Below are positions 1 to 11,039 of a stretch of 64,000 nt of DNA, piece by piece. The DNA is taken from positions 496,001 to 560,000 of the forward strand of contig NC_092405.1 in the NCBI RefSeq assembly GCF_009017415.1, in the 5' to 3' direction. Source of the stretch: Aspergillus flavus (Eukaryota; Ascomycota; Eurotiomycetes; Eurotiales; Aspergillaceae). Numbering within the stretch: the stretch's first letter is position 1; each line of letters begins with the position of its first letter. The notes beneath the pieces are model-generated. The model had not been told where the DNA came from. It did not search any database and was given only the letters and a program-made list of their open reading frames with translations. The translations under genes were made by a program, and so were the position numbers.

Positions 1-169
1 TTTTCAAAGATTGCAGTCGCTGAACGGGCGGTCTGCTGGCTGAGGGTCCGGCGCTGGCGTTCTCGCCCGGCGCAGGCGTTGCGGAGTTCGAGCTAGGTTC
101 TGTGGCATTCGTTCGCCGGTTTGCCGCTGCGGCGGATGCGCCTCGGCGGGGAGCGGCTTTGGGGGGCAT
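1..169 (-). CDS. Probable RNA polymerase III subunit RPC4/Rpc53, N-terminal part (cut by window edge)
   Basis: An open frame starts at an ATG at 169 and runs leftward out of the window, giving 56 residues. The sequence starts MPPKAAPRRG, continues through an Ala/Ser/Pro-rich stretch and reaches RPPVQRLQSLK at the window edge. A basic start followed by a low-complexity segment and a PVQRLQSLK-type motif resembles what I recall of fungal RPC4 (Rpc53), which with Rpc37 acts in termination and reinitiation by RNA polymerase III. That identity is recall-based inference: no domain of the family lies inside the window. The frame is GC-rich compared with the AT-rich upstream flank, which supports coding. 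The missing C-terminal part would decide it. Confidence 0.5.
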   Translation of the reverse strand, partial: MPPKAAPRRGASAAAANRRTNATEPSSNSATPAPGENASAGPSASRPPVQRLQSLK

Positions 170-1986
170 GGTATGTGACCGGTCGTGTTTTCAGAGCTTA
201 TACGTATACTTTTGGGGGGAGAGAAGAAAGTGAGAGATAGAGGGGTCGATAGTTCAAGAGGTCATTGACTTGAAAATTTCGTAGCAGTAGGTCGTTAATC
301 GGCACGGTGAGGTAGGAAGTTGGCTGTGTGCGTGTGGATGAAATTCAATATGCGAGGCTAGAAGAACAAGAAAAAGAGAGCTTCAGGCAGAAGGCGAGCG
401 GGAGCCTCCCTCGATCAGGTGAATATGTAGATATTCACTTCGACAATGAATAACGGCAGACGGTAGGCTTGGCAGAAAAAAATTAGGCGCGCGGCTAGAC
501 CGATGCGGGGCACGTTGGAAATCGATACGCTAAACCGTATACGGTATTGACGACCACTATCCACATAATTTCACCAAAGACGGCCCTTGCTATGCTCGAC
601 ACGGAGACAATTACATAGACGGGTCGGCGGTCATGAATTAGCAGCTTATGTTTGCAGACAATTGACAGTACTCAATGGGTACATTAATGGTCAATCAAGC
701 GTTCATCAGGCGCACTACTTGTGATACTGAGGTCTTGAAGATCTGTATATATCCTTGCCTGAATTCCCATTGTGAAGACACTCGAATCTATCAACACTGT
801 TGTGGGAGAAGAAATCGCTTGGGAATGCCAGGGCTAGGCCTCGCTTTCTTTGAACCCAGCCTGATCTATAAATTAAGTATCACAATATCCTTGGTGGTTC
901 AGAGACCTGCTCCTAAAGGCGCTCAGTAGCCCGCTCTGTGTTGCACTAGATAGCCTTATTGAGTAGTCAATTCAGGCATGAAGTGGCCCGATATTAGTAT
1001 GCCCGAAGGATACCCAATTCAGTTCTAATCCTCGTGACAGAGCTCTGGACTGAGATGAAAGCAGTATAAGCTCTATGGCCCTGATTTCTGTAGTATACGC
1101 AATGGAGTTCCTAATATACGGAGGGTCCTGGCTGTGTAGATTCTAAGTGTATTCCTCAAACGAGGTGCTCTACATAGGCTAGGACGCATATTCTCAACCA
1201 GAACCGTACAAGACGGCCGATTCTGCTAAGGCGTTTCGCTGATCAAGGTTATTACATTGTTCTATAGCGGCGCTGCTAGGCCGGCCTTGGGCCCGCCCGA
1301 GGACCTGCATGTGGCTTTCTAGTAAAGTGATATAGATGACTTTAACAGACATCCGAATGAGCCAGGGCTCATAACCTGTTTAAAGGGAAAAACTGCCTGA
1401 ATTCATATTATCAACAAATCGCTTAGGAGGCCTATCTAGGCTGGGTCAAATATATTCCAGTTTCTTATTCGATGTCACTAAACCACGGACTATACTGCCC
1501 ATTTTGACAAATCGGAGACAAGTCACGGAAAAATGATCAACAAATTTGCACTTCAACATAGGCTAATGAATGGAGGGGACACTGAATTGTCCGCATCAGA
1601 TAGTACCACATGAACGCCCAAAAAGAAGAAACACAGCAATGATAACCCGCTCAGTTCAATCGCTAGACTATAAGCATAGTAGAATGCGGACTGTAGTAGG
1701 ACGAGGTTTTCGGGATAGAGGAAGGAATGTAATGAGCACAGAGCTCAACATAGAACCCAGAACCAAACAGTCAAAAAGCATTGGGAAGTTTTGTGAACTC
1801 CCTTGTTACAGGAAGAATATGACATTTTCAAGAATAGGAGGGCCAAATGTATGTGATCAAGTTTATAGTAATGGCAAATATGTGGTAGTTTGGAAGAGGT
1901 GATTCGAAATCTATGAGAAAAAAGGGCCGCCGTCTCATACTTTTGACTGTTTCGAAAATGAGAGGCCGGTGCCATAAAAAGGTACC
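170..1986. other. Intergenic region with a decayed dispersed repeat
   Basis: About 1.8 kb between the divergent start of the left-edge gene and the 3' end of the zinc-cluster gene. Short open frames here (for example 675-929 and 1570-1902) have no recognisable motif and unconvincing composition. From about 780 to 1285 the sequence matches a second locus near 11040-12306 and is best read as repeat relic. I see nothing functional in the rest. Confidence 0.6.
981..1285 (-). repeat. LTR-like dispersed repeat, copy A
   Basis: This stretch aligns by eye, with many substitutions, to 12030-12306. Shared blocks in the same order include AAGTGGCCCGATATT, a GAG(C/T)TCTGG(A/G)CTGAGA block, CCTCAAAC(G/A)A(G/A)GTGC, and a GCGTTTCGCTG/GTGTTTCGCTGG block near the right end. 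Copy B ends in a TGTTGCAATACC-type terminus (read on the minus strand), typical of LTR starts; here that terminus has been lost or mutated. An upstream segment at about 780-835 also matches 11038-11090. The many transitions fit repeat-induced point mutation, but no index was computed. Confidence 0.6.
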
Positions 1987-4109
1987 CTAACGCTTACGTT
2001 TCTTGTTCTTGTCAATGGCCACGGACGTCAATGAAGCCGCTACTACGGGCTGTGTATCGCCATTGACCGAGCTAGTAGCTTCGATAGCTTTCTTGACAGG
2101 AACTCCCATGTGGCGGCCGTAGCGGCCTTTGCGGCCATTTCCTTCATCTTCACTGATACAGCCGTCGATGCCAATACCGGCATCCTTGCATCGTCCGCAG
2201 GGCCGTTGACGATCGCAGCCCTTCTTGCTTTTACGGCAGCGTTGGCAGCGCGGCTTGGTTGACAGGTCTTCTTCGTCTGCAGCCAACTGGAAATTGATCG
2301 AGGAAGTTGAGGTCTTTCGTGTTGGGGCAGGGCTGGCCATCTGCGGGGGCACGACGGGCTTGTGACTGGTTGCAGCTGGCATGGACTTCACCTTACGAGC
2401 CGCAGCGGGTGCACTCTTATTGATTTTGTGTTGCCGCATATGTGCTGACTTGGTTCCTCGAGCCTTGCTAGAAGAGGCACTATTTGCCCGTGTCTTGGCC
2501 TTCTTCGTCTTGGGGGCAGACTCTCTGTAGAGAGAATCATCGTCGGCCTCATTTTTGATCAAGCTGTCCTGGTAATCATCCTGCTGGTACTCCTCATCGC
2601 CATCACTTCCATCAGAGCTGTCAAAACTGGGAAGAATGTCATCCAAGCGCTTATGGGTGCGCTTAGTAGCGCCCGGCGGAAGCATCGGGCTCGAGTCCAC
2701 CCTTTGTCTACTGCGTGCGGGCAGGTCGTCATCCTCTTCGCTGAAATCTTCGCCATCGCTAGTCGCCCCCGTCGAGGAGGCTGCATCGGCAGCGCCACTG
2801 AAGGCATCATCTAGGGTTGAAGCGGATGTGCGACCGTGGGAGAAATTGGAGGCATCGCCTAAGCGGATTAATTGCATTGCAACATCCTCGTCAGATATGC
2901 AGCTGGCAATAGTAGGGTCTGGGGTTGGGAGAATGCCAGATCCGGCACCATTGCCTGCTGGGTTGCTAAACTGCCCTGAAGACTGGGTCGTGGTCCGCTC
3001 ACGTAGGCGGTGTCCATGTTCCGGAGCCACTGGAGTGGCATAGATATTATTCCGCATAGAGTTGTACCCGTATATTTGATCGTTATGTCCATAGCTTTGC
3101 GGTGAGGGTAATGGTTGTTGATAGCTGTATGGGCGTTGGGTGGGGCGTGCGAATGGGGAGACAGCACCTTCTTGGCCGATGGATCGACGTTGAGGGGAGA
3201 TCGACGAGGTAGAGGTAGTGAGAGGGACCTGAGGAGGAACAAATAATGGCAATTCCTTCAACGAAAGGGAAGAAACAAGGTTAGCACAATGTTTATCGGT
3301 TGACGAGAGGTCAACCGGGACAAACTAACCGAACTCTCAAACTTGGGCCGCTTGCGGCGGCCATCTTGGAGAATGTTGTCCATACTGATATCCGAGCTGC
3401 CTAGCTGTTCACTACGGGATTTCTTGGCCCCCGAGACAGATCCATATCCACCCTCACTGTCACTGTAGAGAGAGGCTCCATCATCATGGAAGCTACCATG
3501 TGTGCTAGAGCCCCTGCTCTTGTTGCCCGCTCGAGAGAGCTGCTTGTGCTGCGAAGCGCTACGACGGCTTCTACCAGACGGCGACATACTGCGCTTCCGA
3601 GCGAGTCTGGAACCCGGCCGAGAAGGGGGCTGTCCGTGATCTGGGATCTGCGCCGACTGCATTGCGGGCGCCATCTGGAAAGGCTCGCCAAGACTGGGGC
3701 GTTTGCGAGCCTCAACCGGCATATGCCCAAAATAACGGTCACCGTAGCCTTCTGTGTATGCTTGTACGGGGATTACCCGCACATACACTGTCATGTTATT
3801 TCGTAAGTTCTCATACCTAGCAATAAGTGTGGTGCCGTGCTCATCCTCAAAACTGACACCGCTCGCAGCGCCATCATAAATCCCATAGAAATTCTTGACT
3901 GTAGTCACGATCGAGTCCGTGGTGTCATGGGGATATATTTGCACTCGCATGGGGATGCGAGCCCGAACCTTGGAATTCTCATCGAGCAAGAGTTCGAAGG
4001 CAACGTTCTTGGGGATAGGGCTCTTGCGGGGGGACTCCTGGGGCGCATGATCTGTCCAGATGGGCGACTCGCCAGGAGCAGGATGCCGTTCGTACTGGAC
4101 AGCCTGCAT
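1987..4109 (-). CDS. Zn2Cys6 protein with an N-terminal ubiquitin/PB1-like region and a C-terminal zinc cluster
   Basis: Two exons, 4109-3330 and 3255-1987, joined in phase 0 across a 74-nt intron (GTTAGT donor, TTGAAG acceptor), give 682 residues. Residues 35-115 look like a compact beta-grasp (ubiquitin or PB1-like) fold: an FELLLDENSKVRARIPMRV strand pair, then a DSIVTTVKNFYGI helix and an NMTVYVRVI strand. The middle is Ser/Arg- and acid-rich and probably disordered. A binuclear zinc cluster lies near the C-terminus, at about 597-626, with spacing C-x2-C-x6-C-x5-C-x2-C-x9-C, followed by a basic tail ending NKKRKR that could be a nuclear localisation signal. Most fungal Zn2Cys6 regulators carry the cluster at the N-terminus and have a middle homology region; neither holds here. 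A DNA-binding nuclear role is likely by family, but no target can be inferred. Confidence 0.85.
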
Positions 4110-7100
4110 GATGGGATAGTCAAGGAGGAGAGGCTACCACAATTCTGCTACATCAATGATTCGATTAATCGAATGTTCGAATAGGGTGCGAGAGTGGACC
4201 CGGCGGCGAGGGTGGGGAAGAGGCAAGAGGCAGAGAGAGCGGCCAGGAGGGAGGGAGGGTATGGGCAATATCCATCCAAACCTACCACAACAAGGAGACC
4301 AGAGAGGTTTGGTTGGTAGATGGATCACCCGCGATTAATTTACGAGAGTGATAGATGGGGGAGGGTTGTGGATGGGATGAGTGCACCCCAAGTCGCAACG
4401 GCCGAGAGCGACTGACGAGGGAAGAAAAAACCGTTGAAAACCTAGGCGACAACCACCACCACCAGTTAGCACCGTATTCTATAAAAAGGTTCCAATGGAT
4501 CCGAAGAGGCCCTAAAAGAATTGTAGGACGGGAATGGGATGCCCCAACCTTCTCCGTTGAGTCCTGATGGCTTGAAGAACCTCAGTTCTGCAAAGACCTG
4601 AATCACCCGGAAGAGGATGGAGAGGATTAAAGACTCACCTATCGCAGATCCAACCGTTTCATCTAGCGTCGCACCCGTAGTATTGATCCAAAACCGAAAG
4701 GGAGGAGGATTGGCGATGTCGATGGTCGAGGTCACAGTGGTGGTGAGGGAGTGTGTGTGTGTGAGTCGTCTACGAAGCGCTTGGGCTATGTCAGCGGTGG
4801 CATCACAGCAGTCGATCACAACCCAACCGAATTTCAGGGGGAAGCAGTTGCGAGAAAATCTCACAAAGGAGAGTAGACAATTCAGATATAAGGAGAAAAC
4901 TAACCGAGACGATTTGGATAGAAAATGAAGATTCGGGGGGGACTTTGGGACAGGAAGAATAGGTTGGGTCGCCGAGAGCAGGTTGAGGAGAAGAGGAGGA
5001 GGAGAGTGAGTGGGTGCAGATCACTGAATGGGTTTCACCTCACAAGTCACTCACTCGTCTTGGAGTCGGTGACCAGAACAATACTGCAACCATGACCTTA
5101 CCATCTACCAATACCGAAGCAAATACCCCTTTACAAACATGAATTAGAGCTCATAATTCATTTACAGACTTATCGCTTCCTTCCCCAAGTTGATTTGGTG
5201 GATTTGCCCTTCTTCTGTTCATTTGTCGCATTTGCGCTTCTTCTGTCGCATTTACCGAAACCAATCGCATTTGTTACCAAGGCTAATATCAAACTCTCCC
5301 CCGGCCACAATGAGGTCAAGACCGGCCAATTTACATGATTTTGAGTCGCTAGCGGTCCAGGTCAATTTATACCAGGTTAATGTTGCTCTACGAATCCATG
5401 ACCACCAGTTTTGATGGGTTGTGTCGCTTGTCACGAGCTGTTCTAATGCGACCAACTCATGGCGATTGTACGCCTCGACCAACCTTTGGCGCAGAGACGA
5501 GGAAAAGCAAAAATAAGGCAGAAATTCAAGGCCAGGGCGACGAACCTACAATGTCATTTTTTGCATAGTACTTTTTTCTATTGTGTCGTTTGTCCTTGTG
5601 GTTCATTTGCTTTCCATATCTCTCTCCCTTTTCCCAACCATTCCGGTCGGACCAAAAAGACAAAACAGACGTACAGGAAGTGGCGTAATTTGTCACATCC
5701 TCAGCGCGGCCACGTCGAATGACCCCCAGATCACATCCCAGCCAACTATTGAGGAGAACGAGGGTCCATTCCGTCATGATCTTCCCCTACTGGCCATCTA
5801 AAAAGACCCGACCCAAACGGCCCCTGGCTGGATAGGATAAAAGCGACAGCTACAGCTTCAAGAATATGAACGTTGAAATGTTGTTTTCTGGCAGAACTGG
5901 AACTGTCGAACCAGATAGCTTGATATCAATCGAGTCGGTCGCACGCTTTCTGGAAAAAAACTACAACTTAATTCCGTCCTATTCTATCTAACGGCGGAAA
6001 TAAACGTTGGCGCTTCGGCCAACGAATTGCTCGTGGATGGTCTAGTCTTATAGGATGGAGCAAAGGAAAGAAGGGTCGCATCCTTGCTACAAATTGTCGC
6101 ATGCGACAAAGACATAGCGGCCAAGCGGGCGACAGCGCCCAATTGTTGCCTCGTTTCATGATCTGCGCCTGTCTAGACTGAGTCGTAGTCGTTGTTCTTT
6201 TACCCCTCCCTCCTCGGGAACGGTGGACTACGTTAGTTCGATGCCTACTCCGTTAGGATGGATCCCCGTTCGCCTGTTGGGCGCAGATGACAAACGGCCA
6301 TCGGCGGGGATCGCAAGCTGGAGCTTTCATAACTACTATCTCTGCTACTCTACAACATGCGCTGGTGCTGCGACATCATCCTGTCAAGGTCCCCATTTCC
6401 CACACCCCAAAGGTTGGCCGTCCGTAGAGAGCGGTAGATACCCAGTCAGTTATGTATTTGTCGCATTGGGGAAAGAAAACGAAAAATGGTGAGAAGAAAG
6501 AGAGATAACCCTTGCGCAGAGGTAACCAAACGACAGTGCAGCTGGCGCAAAGATGCCGTTGGCGCAGGATTAATTGGACGAGTCCGTTTGAATGACCCGA
6601 CGGAGGACAGACTCCATACATAAGTGGTATCGGTCCCTCAGATCACATTGTCACCGTACGTATTGTACGCACATACATATATATCCCTACGTCAAGTAGT
6701 CCACTAGAGCTAAGTCACTATTGTGAATTAAGATGGGAAAAAGAGAGGCGAAGGGAAGAATGGGATTTGACACGAAATCCCGGCAGTCATTGGGAATCAA
6801 AAGCGGGGCCACTTTGCCAGCCCATCATTTGATTTAAATAGCACTATTGACCCAAACCGGTGGTGGTTGTCAGCGTATGGATGCACACCGAAAGTTTGGG
6901 TAATTCAATGACCACTTGGCACGGTTCCCACAGTTTTACCGACTGTGCATGAGGAATGAAAAGGTCGAACTAAAAAATGTGGGAAGCGAATGTACATTGA
7001 TATAAAACAGTCGATTGTCCTCAGCCGAAAGAACGCAAGGATGTGTGCGGACTCACCTGATTCCTTCTTAATTGTTCTGTCGCTCCGCCCAGTGGGCTAT

Positions 7101-8320
7101 TGTGGATGTTTATGTTGAAGACAAGACAAAGCTACGAATCCCGCGGCTTCATGATAGGTACCGCCGGATCCGCGTCCCACATTGGAGGCCAGTGGTGGCT
7201 TTTTTTTCGGCGATACGGGTGCGAACGGGAATCGAAGAACCCAGTCGGCTTGGTGGCCAAAGCAAAGAAGAGAAGTCTCAATCTTTGAACTTCGTAAATA
7301 CCAGGACTAACTATTCTGGATTGTCTGTCTTCGATAAAAGACCGGTTCCTTCCGGTGGGGTTGATCGCACAGCTGCGAAATTACTCTGACCTTGCGATTC
7401 CAGGCAAAGTGAAGTGACTATTAGGAAGCCCACTTATGAGATCGACTATCGATAATCTAAAGAGAAGACTGACGAATATCAAAGCGCTGTAGGTAGACCA
7501 GTCTATTCCTTCCACTGACTACCAAAAGCGTCCAACGCCCTGCTAAAACGGTGGGATGGCGGGTCTTATGGATCACGTGGGCTCGCGTTTAATGGGATTC
7601 AAATTCGTGTTTCCCGGCGCGTCCAAAGTGCGGTGAGGCGATACCGCCTACATCAAACCATTCGAGGTCTTTTCTATCAGAAGAATATATGAAATAGAAT
7701 CGCATGGCTCTGTAGCATACGCAAGTTATTTTTCAGATATTCACACATGGGTTTTGGGGTCACTTTGGCTGTTGATGCAAAAGCATGTGTCGATGGGAAG
7801 ACGCGATCAGTGATGTCATGGGGTCTGGGGCACACAAACCATGCAAACACTGGGATGACATAAGCATACCACAGCAACCCTGGAAACGGAATAGCGTGGT
7901 TGTTGTTGACGGTAACCAAGTAAGGCAGTAACCGCTACCGGGCAGTGGATGATGGGGGTTCCCGTCGCTCCCTAGAGACGATGGTATTGTTTGTTCGTCG
8001 CTCTCATTCTTTTCGGCAGCAACACGAGTACCTTCTCCTCCCTCGTGCGACAATTTTAGATGCTGCGGTGGGCATACTTCTTCGTTTCTCATTAAATTGA
8101 AGTGCGGCGGATCCGAGATCTCTCGACCAAATTTTCCTGGTCGGTACTGTCGCAACTGCTTTAGCGCGGCTGGTTGTTTGTTTAGGGTGGTTTTAGTATA
8201 ACTTAGCTGCTGCTCCTTCAACCCCTTCGCAGCGAATAGGTAAACAACCATCCGGGTGTCTCCCCAAAACATCAACATCCACAGTCGAGTGAAGGCATTA
8301 AAGTCTTCTTGTGACCCAAA
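4110..8320. other. 4.2-kb divergent intergenic region between the zinc-cluster gene and nimE
   Basis: No convincing gene. Open frames up to 195 codons (7760-8347, minus) lack recognisable motifs, and that one overlaps the nimE start on the opposite strand. Near 4200-4260 lies a G/A-rich tract that could belong to the leader of the zinc-cluster gene. Between about 5215 and 7085, short TGTCGCA/TGTCGC words recur (clustered near 5220-5270, again near 6090-6110, 6460 and 7080). The rest is anonymous sequence, presumably long leaders and promoters of the two flanking genes, both of which could be regulatory. Confidence 0.5.
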
Positions 8321-10528
8321 ATGGATGCAAAGGTGTGTATCCCCCATTTTCTTCGTTTGTAGCCATCATCCATCAAGTTTGTCGGGGTATCCCTCTCTGC
8401 GTCCATGTTTACAAACCTTGACGCGCTTGGTGTTATCCTTCCTGTGTCTACATTTTGGCGTCGCATACATGTTACGAATCGTATACTGACATGCAATTGA
8501 TTGTAGCCTCAGCGAATTCGCGTCCGTGGGGACGAGAATGCTGCCTTCCCTCTGACTAGCAAAACGGTTCATCAGAAAAACAAATCGACCCCCGCCTTGT
8601 CCACTATGTTCCAGAATGGCGTGACGAAGAATGGGCCAAGAAGAGCCGCTTTTGGAGATGTCAGCAATACTGTGAAAACCGTCCAAGGCATTCGGGATGA
8701 CATCTCTGTTGCAGCAAAGAAACAGATCAAGCCATTGGAGAAGCCTTCCGTGCAGGCCACGGAGAGGAAATCCTCTGTCTTGGCCCAACCTGCCCAGCGG
8801 CCAATGTCGGTGGCGGGAGTCAAAGGCCTATCGAGCAATGTGACGACTTCCAAACCCCTGGAGCCCATCGGAAAGTCGATCGGCGTGCCGCAGCATACCG
8901 CCAACGCCCGAAAGGCCCTGAACAAGCGAGGAACAGTGTTCAAAGATCACATGGAACCATTGACGGAAAAACGCGAACTTACATCCAAGGAAACAACACA
9001 AACTAAGGAAGGGATTACTGGGGGCCAACTCGCGCATTCGTCTACGGCGCCGTCGCAGCTCAGCAGCCTGAAGGAAAAGGACGTGGTCAACGAGGGATCA
9101 AATGATGAGTCGGAGACCCATGACGAACATTCCATTGTCAGCTCTGAAGTTGATGGAGAGGAGAAGGACGCACCCAAGCTCGACGAGGATGTTTGTAAGG
9201 TCCAGGGTATTAAGGAACTCAGGGAAGCCTCTGAACCCGGTACGGCAACGGATGCCGACGGCTCAGACCGCGCTGTGAAGCCACAACGTGTATCTGTTCC
9301 TGGCGCACATATGTCTCATGAACATGTGCCCGCCCACTCGGAGCCGGAAGAGTCCTGGGACGACGAGGATGACGAAAATGAAGAAGAGGATGAGTATATC
9401 ACTGCTCGCTCCTATCGATCCCGTGGCGAAAACACAACTGGCGCGACTACTACAATACTCTTTCCGAAATATACGCAGCAAGTGAGACGGGAGTTGGCAC
9501 TGGCCAAGCAAATCGTCGAGGCAACACGGACAGTGGAGGATATTGAGGACGAATATTGGGATACGAGCATGGTCGCGGAATATAGTGAAGATATATTCGA
9601 TTACATGCGGGAACAGGAGGTGTGTTACTATGGATCTTGAGAGATGCTCGAGGATAGTCGCTAACTGCACATAGATCAAAATGCTGCCAAACGCGCACTA
9701 TATGGACAACCAAGCGGAAATCCAATGGTCTATGCGGTCTGTCCTGATGGACTGGCTTGTCCAGGTCCACCATCGGTTCTCTCTGCTTCCTGAGACCCTT
9801 TTCTTGTGTGTCAACTATATCGACCGCTTCCTGTCCTGCAAGATAGTCTCTCTAGGCAAATTGCAGCTTGTTGGTGCTACCGCGATCTTCATTGCTGCCA
9901 AGTACGAAGAGATAAACTGTCCTTCCGTGCAAGAGATTGTTTATATGGTCGACGGAGGCTACACAGCCGATGAGATTCTCAAGGCGGAACGCTTCATGCT
10001 CACTATGCTGCAGTTCGAGCTCGGATGGCCCGGTCCCATGAGCTTTCTGCGGAAGATCAGCAAAGCTGATGACTACGACCTGGAGACCCGGACACTGGCG
10101 AAGTATTTCTTGGAGATTACCATCATGGATGAACGCTTCGTCGGATGCCCACCAAGCTTTACAGCTGCTGGCGCTCATTGTCTTGCAAGGATGATGTTGA
10201 GAAAAGGGAACTGGGTAAGTTTACAGAGACCTGTTGGTCGTGGGTGCCCCCGCTAACATTGGAACAGACGCCTGCCCATGTCCATTACGCGGGATACACC
10301 TATTCACAGCTTTACCCGCTTATTTCCCTCATGGTGGAATGCTGCGAGATCCCTCGCAAGCACCATGCGGCTATTTATGAAAAGTACACTGACAAACGGT
10401 TCAAGCGCGCTTCGCTTTTCGTCGAGGCTGAAATGAGAAAAGGCTTTCATCTGCCGGAGGTCACTCGGGAAAAGAGTCTTTGCAATCCGCCATCTCTTGA
10501 CGCCGGACATCAGTGGAAGCGCGCATAA
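8321..10528 (+). CDS. nimE: G2/mitotic-specific cyclin B (NimE)
   Basis: Regulatory subunit of the mitotic Cdk1 (NimX) kinase that drives G2/M. Four exons: 8321-8332, 8507-9619, 9675-10214, 10268-10528, giving 641 residues. The first coding exon is 12 nt (MDAK) followed by a 174-nt intron; the acceptor TTGTAG restores the frame into PQRIRVRGDENAAFPL. A destruction box, RAAFGDVSN, lies at residues 50-58. A long acidic, poorly ordered segment follows, then the Cyclin_N box from about 380 to 490, with MRSVLMDWLVQVH, and Cyclin_C from about 497 to 610. At 641 residues it is longer than S. pombe Cdc13 (about 480), the excess lying between the D-box and the cyclin fold. Identity is secure from the cyclin boxes and D-box; the gene name is by Aspergillus orthology. 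Confidence 0.95.
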
Positions 10529-11039
10529 CTGCCACTCTGTTTAGTCAAGGACGCCTGACTACTTAACATGCTTGAGTATTGATTGATGAACATGAAACAA
10601 ATATAAAAAATGGAAACGAAAAACAGTCAGGCAAGAAAAACAAGGGAAAATGAGGGAAACGAAGTGCACGTGACCATAGCTCTGCCAACACACTTTTATC
10701 ATGACACTTTCTTTTGTCACCTGCACACGACTTTGTATGCCATTTGGGATTTAGAACACGGGGTGGAGTTTTGCTTCTTTTCCGGTATCGGGAGTTTTAA
10801 TAGGTATGATAGGTCGATGGTTTCTCTTATTCCTTTTCTTAATTAATCTGCACCCTTTTTATTTCCTTTGTTACATAGGGACTTCATGAAAATGCCCTGC
10901 ATTAATGCCTCTTATTCCCTTTGTTTTTTCTTTTTTTTGGACTTGTGTTCTTCTTTTATTCATCCTCTTATTCTCTGTGGTTATCATCCAGGCTTAGTAC
11001 ATAGGAACTAGTCAATTGGATCTCGTATTGAAGATGCTT

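Noticed and set aside
1570..1902. 110-codon open frame near the left repeat
   Set aside because: Low-quality composition in AT-rich flank; no motif.
7760..8347. 195-codon open frame on the minus strand upstream of nimE
   Set aside because: Overlaps the nimE start in antisense, lacks any domain, and has irregular composition with many Cys/His/Met.
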